The notes under the pieces: generated by a model
The model's database searches: none
Told to the model about the DNA's origin: nothing
The model's input: only the letters and a program-made list of their open reading frames with translations
From: Janthinobacterium sp. BJB426
Lineage (GTDB): Bacteria; Pseudomonadota; Gammaproteobacteria; Burkholderiales; Burkholderiaceae_D
DNA: 64,000 nucleotides
NCBI RefSeq assembly: GCF_002735705.1
Contig: NZ_PDZL01000001.1
Span: 248,001 to 312,000, forward strand
Direction: 5' to 3'
Shown: positions 36,896 through 43,915 of the stretch, piece by piece
How positions within the stretch are numbered: position 1 is the first letter of the stretch
Layout of the letters: every line of letters starts with the position of its first letter
Program-made: the position numbers and the translations under genes

Positions 36896-38104
36896 TCAGG
36901 GTTGCAAGCGTTGCATGCTCCATTGCCCGTCAGCATCGCGGGTAAACACGATGCGGTCGTGGAAACGCGAACGGCGTCCCTGCCAGAACTCGATGCGTTC
37001 CGCTTGCAAGCGGTAGCCGCCCCAGTGGGCCGGGCGCGGTGGCTGCGCGTCGCCGACGGCGGCGGCCACGGCCGCGTAATTGCTTTCCAGTGCGGCCCGG
37101 CTGTCGATGGGCGCACTTTGCTGCGAGGCAATCGCCGACAGGCGGCTTTGCACGGGGCGCACATTGAAATACTCGTCGCTCTCGGCCGCCGTGGTTTTCA
37201 CCACCGTGCCCTCGATGCGCACTTGCCGTTCCAGCTCGCGCCAGAAGAACAGCAGGGCGGCGTTTGGATTGTGTTCGAGTTGCTGGCCCTTGTCGCTATG
37301 GTAATTCGTGTACCAGGTAAAACCCCGTTCATCGAACTGCTTGATCAGCACGATGCGCGAGCTGGGCTTGCCTTCGACGCTGACGGTGGACAGGTCCATG
37401 GCGTTCGGCTCCATCACCTGCGCGTTGACGGCCTCGGCAAACCATTTCTGGAACTGGGCGATGGGATCGGCCAGCACGTCCGTCTCGTTCAGGCTCGATT
37501 GCACGTAGTCGGTGCGCATGGCCGCCAGCACGGCGGCCGCGTCCGGTGCTGCGGGCACTTCCGGTGCATCGGGCGCGATGCCGCGGCGGCGCTGCATGGC
37601 CGTGCCCAGCCGCTCCATCTGTTGCGCGCTGAACAGGCGCTTGGCCATCGGCGCCAAGTGCCCCTCTTCCTTGCTCATGTGGGCCTGGTAGGCGGCGACA
37701 TAGGCGGCCACGCCCTCGGCGGCCAGTTGCGTGCCCGTGCCGGCCGCAATGGCGTCCAGTTCCGGGCGCAGGGTCAGCCAGGCCTGGTCCATGCGCTGGT
37801 GGTCGGCCAGAATTTCCGGCACCAGCGTGGACAGCAGAGCGGCATCGTCGCCCGTGGCGGTCGCCTGCAGCATGGGCATCAAGTCCTGCTCTTCATCGTC
37901 ATGGTGCAAATGGGCGGCTTTATTGAAATATTGCAACACCGCCTTGGCCGCCTGCTGCGCGTCCGCCGTGTTGCCGTGCTGCGCCAGGTGGCCCAGCAGG
38001 TTTTGCAAGGTCGTCAGCTGCTTGCGGATCTTGTCGTGGCAATGCTTGAGCACGGCGATGGGCTGGTCAAAGCCGGGAACGGAGTCGAACAGGGGAGAGG
38101 TCAT
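36896..38104 (-). CDS. pdxH: Hemerythrin domain fused to pyridoxamine 5'-phosphate oxidase
   Basis: A 402-residue in-frame fusion. Residues about 10-165 form a hemerythrin (HHE) four-helix bundle with plausible di-iron ligands: H21/H23, H65/H67/H68 with E71-E72, H102, H142 with E146-E147, and H149. A Pro/Ala-rich linker (about 173-192) leads to a full-length PdxH (193-402). That part has RIVLIKQFDERGFTWYTNY for FMN binding, SLLF-like ALLFFW, LERQVRIEG, and the end WGGYRL...IEFWQGRRSRFHDR, as in E. coli PdxH. The oxidase makes pyridoxal phosphate using O2. An internal ATG (M196) has no ribosome site, so a separate PdxH product is unlikely. The hemerythrin could sense or handle O2, NO or iron. 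This is inferred. Confidence 0.92.
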   Translation of the reverse strand: MTSPLFDSVPGFDQPIAVLKHCHDKIRKQLTTLQNLLGHLAQHGNTADAQQAAKAVLQYFNKAAHLHHDDEEQDLMPMLQATATGDDAALLSTLVPEILADHQRMDQAWLTLRPELDAIAAGTGTQLAAEGVAAYVAAYQAHMSKEEGHLAPMAKRLFSAQQMERLGTAMQRRRGIAPDAPEVPAAPDAAAVLAAMRTDYVQSSLNETDVLADPIAQFQKWFAEAVNAQVMEPNAMDLSTVSVEGKPSSRIVLIKQFDERGFTWYTNYHSDKGQQLEHNPNAALLFFWRELERQVRIEGTVVKTTAAESDEYFNVRPVQSRLSAIASQQSAPIDSRAALESNYAAVAAAVGDAQPPRPAHWGGYRLQAERIEFWQGRRSRFHDRIVFTRDADGQWSMQRLQP

Positions 38105-38216
38105 GGCGAGTTCTCGTGGTGGGCGGTGTGGGGGCGTGGCGACAGTGCGGCTTGTCGCTGTGTCAATTCGGCTATTTTAGAATATCCGCCAGCGCAGTGT
38201 CCGTTAAAATGGCGCC

Positions 38217-39062
38217 ATGCATACCTCCACCAATGAACAAATTTCCATGGACTTGACCGAGATCGATTTTGAGCGGCGGTTTGGCGGCATTGCCCGCCTG
38301 TACGGCGCCCCCGCGTTGGCACGCTTCCGCGCCGCGCATGTGTGTGTGATCGGCGTGGGCGGCGTCGGTTCCTGGATCGTCGAAGCGCTGGCGCGCAGCG
38401 CCATCGGCCGCCTGACCCTGATCGACCTCGACAATGTTGCCGAATCGAACATCAATCGCCAGATCCAGGCCATGAGCGACACCATCGGCCAGGCGAAGAT
38501 CACGGCCCTGGCCGAACGCATCGAACTGATCAACCCGTTTTGCCAGGTCACGCAGATCGAGGATTTTATTACTCCCGATAATCTGGAGCAGTTGCTGGGC
38601 GGGCGCGATTTCGACTACCTGGTCGACGCCATCGACAATGCCAAGGCGAAAGCGGCCGTGATCGCATATTGCCGCGCGCGCAACATTCCCATGCTGACCA
38701 TCGGCAGCGCGGGCGGCCAGACGGACCCGACCCTGATCGCCGTGCGCGACCTGTCGAAAACGGAACAGGAACCGCTGCTCAAGCGGGTACGAAAACTGTT
38801 GCGTACTGAATATGGTTTCCCGCGTGGCGTGAAAAACAAATTCAATGTCGATGCCGTGTTTTCCATGGAACCGTTGAGCACGCCAGAGAGCGCGGAAGCG
38901 TGCGCCATCGATGGCAGCACGCCGGCCGGCGTCACGGGCCTCAATTGCGCCGGCTTCGGTTCCAGCGTGGTGGTGACGGCCAGTTTCGGCATGGTGGCGG
39001 CCGCCCATGCGCTGAAAAGCTTGCGCCAGGACAAATTAGCCGCCGTGCCGGACGCCGCCTAG
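38217..39062 (+). CDS. tcdA: tRNA threonylcarbamoyladenosine dehydratase
   Basis: A 281-residue E1-like protein (CsdL/TcdA) that cyclises the t6A base of tRNA to ct6A using ATP. The N-terminal FERRFGGIARLYG is a family hallmark. The nucleotide-binding CVIGVGGVGSWIVEALARS and IDLDNVAESNINRQ segments are intact, as is DYLVDAIDNAKAKAA. The start at 38217 lacks a clear ribosome site, and an ATG at 38247 is an alternative. The Sua5-type gene in this window acts upstream in the same modification. The end overlaps thpR by four bases (CTAG shared by both stops). Confidence 0.95.
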   Translation: MHTSTNEQISMDLTEIDFERRFGGIARLYGAPALARFRAAHVCVIGVGGVGSWIVEALARSAIGRLTLIDLDNVAESNINRQIQAMSDTIGQAKITALAERIELINPFCQVTQIEDFITPDNLEQLLGGRDFDYLVDAIDNAKAKAAVIAYCRARNIPMLTIGSAGGQTDPTLIAVRDLSKTEQEPLLKRVRKLLRTEYGFPRGVKNKFNVDAVFSMEPLSTPESAEACAIDGSTPAGVTGLNCAGFGSSVVVTASFGMVAAAHALKSLRQDKLAAVPDAA

Positions 39063-39577
39063 CTTAATTTCCTACTGGCCAAGATGCGGTAGTCACCGCT
39101 GCTTTTGATCGATTCCACCAGCACCAGCTCGTCCGCCTGCCAGGCGATGGGCGCGAAGTCCCCGATGGCCGGTGGCGGCGCCTGGCGTGCCAGGGTGATG
39201 TGCGGCGTGAAGCGGTCGTGTTCGAAGCGCGGCGCCAGTCCCTGTTCCGCCAGGCTCTGCATGCAGGCCGTGCGCAAGTTGAGCAAGGCCGGCGGGGGCT
39301 GCGCCAGGGCGGCCCAGGCCAGCGCCAGCTGCGCAAAATGGCTGGCGTGGTCGAACAGCAGGGGCATGGCGCGCGCCGGCATGTGTTCCAGGATACCCAG
39401 CAGGGCCGGCAGATCGCTGACCCGGCGCTGGCCCAGGAAGGCCAGGGTCAGGTGCAGCTTGTCCGCGCGCACAGGTTTGCCGTCCAGACGCGCCTGCCAG
39501 GCGGCCAGGGCCGCGCGCGTGGCCGCATCGGGCCACAGCGCGTAAAACAGGCGGGGGTAATGGGTATCGGGCGACAA
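39059..39577 (-). CDS. thpR: RNA 2',3'-cyclic phosphodiesterase ThpR
   Basis: A 172-residue 2H phosphoesterase that opens 2',3'-cyclic phosphates of RNA. The two catalytic HxT motifs are HLTLAFLG and HITLAR, about 85 residues apart, as in the LigT fold. The TTG at 39577 has an AGGA site 5 bases upstream and gives the usual short N-terminus (SPDTHYPRLFYALWPD). A GTG at 39658 would add 27 unrelated residues and run toward the divergent FKBP gene. Confidence 0.9.
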   Translation of the reverse strand: MSPDTHYPRLFYALWPDAATRAALAAWQARLDGKPVRADKLHLTLAFLGQRRVSDLPALLGILEHMPARAMPLLFDHASHFAQLALAWAALAQPPPALLNLRTACMQSLAEQGLAPRFEHDRFTPHITLARQAPPPAIGDFAPIAWQADELVLVESIKSSGDYRILASRKLS

Positions 39578-39672
39578 GTTTTTCCTATCGTTGCGGCGGT
39601 TTGCTATTATTGGCGTTCCCTGCCGGTTTGCTGGCGCAGGGATCTCACCGAAACTCACTGAAAGAATACATC

Positions 39673-40137
39673 ATGACGCGTAGCTCCGTTTTGTTTGCCC
39701 TGATCTGCTCCGTCGCCGCGTCGCTGGCGCAGGCACAGGCGCCAGCGCCTGTTCCCGCCTCCGCCGTCTCGCTGAGCCCCGGCCCTGTCGCCGATAAACT
39801 GATCCTGATCGACAACAAGGTCGGCACGGGCAAGGAAGCGTCCGCCGGCAATGCTGTCACCGTGCACTACACGGGCTGGCTGTACCGTCCGCTGGCGAAA
39901 GATTCGCGCGGCAAGAAGTTCGACAGCTCCGTGGGCCGTGGCCCGTTTGACTTCCCGCTCGGCAAGGGCATGGTCATCAAGGGTTGGGATCAGGGCGTGG
40001 CCGGCATGAAAGTGGGCGGCAAGCGCACCCTGATCATTCCAGGTGAACTGGCCTATGGTCCGCGCGGCGCAGGCAATGGCGACATTCCGCCGAACTCGGC
40101 ATTGATCTTCGACGTGGAATTGCTGGACGTTAAGTAA
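39673..40137 (+). CDS. Periplasmic FKBP-type peptidyl-prolyl isomerase
   Basis: A 154-residue isomerase with a signal sequence (LICSVAASLAQAQA, cleavage near residue 22) and one FKBP domain. Conserved active-site pieces are VHYTGWLYRPL, KFDSSVGRGPFDFPLG, VIKGWDQGVAGMKVGGKR and AYGPRG. The tail ends LIFDVELLDVK. It would help fold proteins in the periplasm. A perfect 10-bp hairpin (40150-40172) follows without a T-run. Confidence 0.93.
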   Translation: MTRSSVLFALICSVAASLAQAQAPAPVPASAVSLSPGPVADKLILIDNKVGTGKEASAGNAVTVHYTGWLYRPLAKDSRGKKFDSSVGRGPFDFPLGKGMVIKGWDQGVAGMKVGGKRTLIIPGELAYGPRGAGNGDIPPNSALIFDVELLDVK

Positions 40138-40149
40138 TTGTTCAGTTTC

Positions 40150-40172
40150 GGCAGCGCACCACGTGCGCTGCC
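40150..40172. other. Perfect 10-bp hairpin after the FKBP gene
   Basis: GGCAGCGCAC-CAC-GTGCGCTGCC begins 12 bases after the FKBP stop. No T-run follows on either strand, so it could be a factor-assisted stop, an mRNA end stabiliser or an operator. Confidence 0.4.
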
Positions 40173-40221
40173 GTGAAAAAGCGGTAGACTGGGATTTTCT
40201 GATATAGCTGTGGAGACTCCC

Positions 40222-41154
40222 ATGAACATCGCCAACGACGTCACTGAACTGATCGGCAACACGCCCCTGGTGCGCATCAACCGCATCGCCGCCGGCAGTG
40301 TGGCCACCATCCTGGCCAAACTCGAATTCTACAATCCCGCGCACAGTGTCAAGGACCGCATCGGCCTGTCCATGATCGTTGCGGCCGAGGCCGCCGGCAA
40401 GATCCATCCCGATACCGTCATCGTCGAGCCCACCAGCGGCAACACGGGCATCGCGCTGGCCATGGTGTGCGCCGCGCGCGGCTACCGCTGCACCCTCGTC
40501 ATGCCCGACACCATGAGCCGCGAGCGGCGCATCCTGCTGCGCGCCTATGGCGCCGAGCTGGTGCTCACGCCGGGCAGCGAAGGCATGCTGGGCGCCATCC
40601 GCAAGGCCGAGGAACTGGTGGCGGCCGACCCGCGCTACCTGATGCTGCAGCAATTCAATAATCCCGCCAATCCCGCCATCCACCGCGCCACGACGGCCGA
40701 GGAAATCTGGCGCGATACGGATGGGCAAGTGGACATCGTCGTCGCCGGCGTGGGCACGGGGGGCACGATTACCGGCATCGGCGAAGTGCTGAAGGAGCGC
40801 AAGCCCGGCGTGCAAGTGATTGCCGTGGAACCGGAAGCGTCGCCGATGCTGTCGAAAGGCACCAAGGGACCGCACCCGATCCAGGGCATCGGCGCCGGTT
40901 TCGTGCCGCAGATCCTCAACACGACTATCTACGACGAAATCATCTGCGTCAAGAACGACGATGCGTTCGCCACGGCGCGCCTGGCCGCCAGCGACGAAGG
41001 CTTGTTGGTCGGCATCTCGTCGGGTGCCGCCCTGTGGGCCGCCCTGCAAGTGGCGCGCCGTCCGGAAAACGCGGGCAAGACCATCGTCACCATCATTCCG
41101 TCGTTTGGCGAACGCTACTTGAGCACGGCTTTGTACGCGGGCCTGGGCGACTGA
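40222..41154 (+). CDS. cysK: Cysteine synthase
   Basis: A 310-residue PLP enzyme making cysteine from O-acetylserine and sulfide. The PLP lysine lies in [11 protein letters not shown], the substrate loop is [11 protein letters not shown], the phosphate-binding loop is GTGGTITG, and GISSGAA and [10 protein letters not shown] near the end fit CysK-type enzymes. The ATG at 40222 has a GGAG site. The 3' end overlaps the convergent SGNH hydrolase gene by 40 bases. No CysB-type site was identified. Confidence 0.96.
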   Translation: MNIANDVTELIGNTPLVRINRIAAGSVATILAKLEFYNPAHSVKDRIGLSMIVAAEAAGKIHPDTVIVEPTSGNTGIALAMVCAARGYRCTLVMPDTMSRERRILLRAYGAELVLTPGSEGMLGAIRKAEELVAADPRYLMLQQFNNPANPAIHRATTAEEIWRDTDGQVDIVVAGVGTGGTITGIGEVLKERKPGVQVIAVEPEASPMLSKGTKGPHPIQGIGAGFVPQILNTTIYDEIICVKNDDAFATARLAASDEGLLVGISSGAALWAALQVARRPENAGKTIVTIIPSFGERYLSTALYAGLGD

Positions 41155-42446
41155 TCTTTACTGTTAAACAGTAGCGACAGGTCTATCCCTTCCGCCAGCG
41201 CCAGGTTGCCCGCGTCGCCCGGATGCAGGTGGTCGCCCGAGTCGTAATCGGGCAGCAGGCGCAGCGGGTGGGCCGGGTCGCGCGCCCAGGCGTCGAAGTC
41301 GAGTACGGCGTCAAACAGGCTGCTGGCGCGTATCCACGCGTTCAACTGCTGGCGCAGCGCATCTTTATCAAGCTGATAATAGTCGCTCAGGGGCGTGCCG
41401 GGCAGGGCGCCTTCGAACGGCGTCAGGGTGGCAGCGATCACGCGCACGCCGCGGCTGCGGGCCTGGGCCACCAGCTGGGCGTAGCCGTTTGTTAACTTCT
41501 CCAATGTCGGCCGTTTTTCCCGTGGCGCAAACGCCGTGCCGGGCCAGCTGATGTCATTGATCCCCAACAAGACGATCACCGTGCGTACGCCAGGCTGCGC
41601 CAGCACGTCGCGCTCGAAACGCGCCAGGGCGTTGTCTCCCATGCCGTCGGACAACAGTCGCCCACCGGAAATGCCCGCATTGATCACGGCCACGCCGTGC
41701 GGCGCCAGGCGTTCGGCCAGGAAATCGGGCCAGCGCGCATCCATCCCCAGGCTGGCGCTGGCGCCATCGGTGATCGAGTCGCCGAGGATGGCCACTGCTT
41801 GTCCCGCCGCCGTCGCCTCCACCTGGATGGCCGTCAGTAAAAGGCGCGCCGTGGTGGTCTGCACGCCGGGCCCGTCATCAATGCGCGCGGCCTGCGTCTG
41901 GTCATGCGCCGCGATCCACGCCGTCTCGCGGCCATCCCAGTGAAACGTGGAGACGGGACTGGCCTGTGGCAAATGGATGCTCACCGTCAGCCGCGCCAGG
42001 TCCGGCACGGACAGGTCGACGGGGTCGCTGACGAGCGGCGCGCCCGGCGCGACGCTGGCCGAGGGCTGGCCGGCAAAGGTCAGCGTGCGCAGGCTGCCGG
42101 GTTTGATGGTTGAACTGGACGCGGCCAGGGCCACGCTGGCCGCGCCGATGTGCAGCGGCACCTTGCCATACGCGTTCGACAGCACGATGCGCACGCGCGG
42201 GCCGCCCACGCTGAGGCGCGCCACCTGGCGCACGGTGTGCCCGTGCAGCACGGCGGGCACGTTGGATGGGAAGAGGAAATCGCTGCCCCACACGGTTTGG
42301 GGGCTGGCCGTCCAGCTGGCCAGCCAGGCTTGAGGAGGTTCGGCCGCATGGGCGGGGGAAATACTCAGTGCTAGGCTCAGCAGGGCGGCGGGGAGGAGGG
42401 GAAATCGTTGCATGGCGGCTCGCTGCATCAAGGGGAATGTGTGCAT
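41115..42446 (-). CDS. Secreted SGNH/GDSL hydrolase
   Basis: A 443-residue exported protein with a signal sequence ending near AHAA (about residue 35). A beta-rich N-terminal region (about 40-210) is followed by an SGNH esterase domain: GDSITDGA with nucleophile S224, LLGINDIS for the oxyanion hole, and DHLHP near residue 405 for the Asp-His pair. The domain layout resembles secreted plant-polysaccharide or lipid esterases, and the substrate is unknown. The start could be 42446, 42428 or 42413, as none has a clear ribosome site. The last 40 bases overlap the cysK end on the opposite strand. A LysR gene is divergent, with a 66-base gap. Confidence 0.88.
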   Translation of the reverse strand: MHTFPLMQRAAMQRFPLLPAALLSLALSISPAHAAEPPQAWLASWTASPQTVWGSDFLFPSNVPAVLHGHTVRQVARLSVGGPRVRIVLSNAYGKVPLHIGAASVALAASSSTIKPGSLRTLTFAGQPSASVAPGAPLVSDPVDLSVPDLARLTVSIHLPQASPVSTFHWDGRETAWIAAHDQTQAARIDDGPGVQTTTARLLLTAIQVEATAAGQAVAILGDSITDGASASLGMDARWPDFLAERLAPHGVAVINAGISGGRLLSDGMGDNALARFERDVLAQPGVRTVIVLLGINDISWPGTAFAPREKRPTLEKLTNGYAQLVAQARSRGVRVIAATLTPFEGALPGTPLSDYYQLDKDALRQQLNAWIRASSLFDAVLDFDAWARDPAHPLRLLPDYDSGDHLHPGDAGNLALAEGIDLSLLFNSKDQSPRPAYKAVLK

Positions 42447-42512
42447 GATGAAAGCAAAGCCATTTATGTACTAGACTATCTCATCGAAGAACATTTATGA
42501 GTTGAATTCACA

Positions 42513-43418
42513 ATGGCCAGACTGGAAGTGAACCGTTCCGGCGAGCTGGAAGTGTTTGTGCGCGTGGTCGAGCTGGGCGGTTTTTCCGCCGCCGCGCGCG
42601 CCTGCGGCATGACGCCATCGGCCGTCAGCAAGCTCGTTGCGCGGCTGGAAGAGCGCCTGGGCGCACGCCTGTTGAACCGTTCCACGCGCCAGCTGCAGCT
42701 GACGGCCGAAGGCTGCGGCCTGTACGAACGGGGCAGGCATGTGCTGGCGGCGCTGGACGAGGCCGAGCGCTGCGCCGGCATGCAGGATGTGTCGCGCGGC
42801 AAAATACGGGTCAATGCGAACGTGCCGTTCGGCCAGCATTTTTTGCTGCCGCTGGCGCCCCTGTTCCTGGAACGCTATCCCGAGGTGACGCTCGACATCG
42901 TGCTCACGGATGAAGTGGTCGATATCCTCGAGCAGCGCACGGACGTGGCCGTGCGGGCCGGTCCCCTGAAAAGCTCCAGCCTGCTGGCGCGCAAGCTGGG
43001 CCAGACGCGCATGGCGATCGTGGCGGCGCCAGCCTACCTGGCGCGGCGCGGCACGCCGCTGACGCCCGCCGAGCTGGCATCGCACAATCTGCTCGACGCC
43101 AATTACGCGCGCGCCCGCTCGGGCTGGCCGCTGCGCCTGCCTGACGGCGACGTTGTCGTGCCGGTTATTGGCAATGCGCAGGCCAGCGATGGCGAAGCCT
43201 TGCGGCAACTGGCGCTGGCGGGACTGGGGCTGGCGCGCCTGGCCGCCTTCCAGGTGCGCGCCGATATCGCGGCCGGCCGTTTGCAGACCGTGCTGGAAGA
43301 GTTCAACCCCGGTGACAGCGAGGAAGTGCATGCCGTCTTCGTGGGCCAAGGCGGGCATGTGCCGTTGCGCGTGCGCGTCTTTCTCGATTTCCTGGCGCAG
43401 AACGTCAAGTTGAACTGA
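42513..43418 (+). CDS. LysR-family transcriptional regulator
   Basis: A 301-residue regulator. The N-terminal winged HTH (ELEVFVRVVELGGFSAAARACGMTPSAVSKLVARLEERLGARLLNRSTR, seen in pieces) is followed by the periplasmic-binding-like effector domain, with the CrgA/DsdC-like start GKIRVNANVPFGQHFLLPL. It is divergent from the SGNH hydrolase across 66 bases, so that gene is its likely target. The effector is unknown. Confidence 0.93.
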   Translation: MARLEVNRSGELEVFVRVVELGGFSAAARACGMTPSAVSKLVARLEERLGARLLNRSTRQLQLTAEGCGLYERGRHVLAALDEAERCAGMQDVSRGKIRVNANVPFGQHFLLPLAPLFLERYPEVTLDIVLTDEVVDILEQRTDVAVRAGPLKSSSLLARKLGQTRMAIVAAPAYLARRGTPLTPAELASHNLLDANYARARSGWPLRLPDGDVVVPVIGNAQASDGEALRQLALAGLGLARLAAFQVRADIAAGRLQTVLEEFNPGDSEEVHAVFVGQGGHVPLRVRVFLDFLAQNVKLN

Positions 43419-43462
43419 TGCATTAGGCTACAGGCGGACACGGCTGCGCAGTACAATATCGG

Positions 43463-43486
43463 ACGGGCCGCAATGGTTCGGCCCGT
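43463..43486 (+). other. Hairpin between LysR and DUF2809 genes
   Basis: ACGGGCCG-caatggtt-CGGCCCGT is a perfect 8-bp stem, and flanking ACAAT/ATTGT could extend it past a bulge. No T-run follows. It ends 21 bases before the DUF2809 start and may be a terminator remnant or a leader structure. Confidence 0.35.
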
Positions 43487-43507
43487 ATTGTGCCTTTGAA
43501 TGGAAAT

Positions 43508-43909
43508 ATGTTCCTGGTAAAACCTGAACGCCGCCGCCTGCTGCAGGTGGGCGCAACCGTGGCTGTCATCGCGCTGGGCCTGGCTTCGCGCGCCTATCCC
43601 CAATTCGTCCCCGCCGCGCTCGGCAAGTATCCGGGCGACGCCCTGTGGGCCATGATGATCGTCTTTGCGCTGGGCATCGTTGCCACGCGCATGCGCACGT
43701 GGCAACTGGCCTTGTGGTCTCTGCTGATCTGCTTTGCCGTGGAATTCGGCCAGCTGATCCAGGCGCCGTGGCTCGTCGCGCTGCGCGCGCATCCGCTGGG
43801 ACACCTGGTGCTGGGCTCTGCCTTCGGCTGGGTCGACTTGCTCGCCTACACGGCGGGCGTGACGATCGCGGCGCTGGTGGATAAAGCGGCGCTGTTCAAG
43901 CGCCGCTAA
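43508..43909 (+). CDS. DUF2809 membrane protein
   Basis: A 133-residue inner-membrane protein with about four hydrophobic stretches. It shows the family core RAYPQFVPAALGKYPGDALWAMMIVF, FAVEFGQLIQAPWL and GHLVLGSAFGWVDLLAYTAGV, all typical of DUF2809. Function unknown. The ATG at 43508 fits the family N-terminus, and a GTG at 43490 is an alternative. It converges with the M16 peptidase gene, 6 bases away. Confidence 0.85.
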   Translation: MFLVKPERRRLLQVGATVAVIALGLASRAYPQFVPAALGKYPGDALWAMMIVFALGIVATRMRTWQLALWSLLICFAVEFGQLIQAPWLVALRAHPLGHLVLGSAFGWVDLLAYTAGVTIAALVDKAALFKRR

Positions 43910-43915
43910 TCCTGA

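Noticed and set aside
39578..39658. N-terminal extension of thpR from a GTG at 39658
   Set aside because: The added 27 residues do not resemble the family, while a TTG with an AGGA site fits the usual N-terminus.
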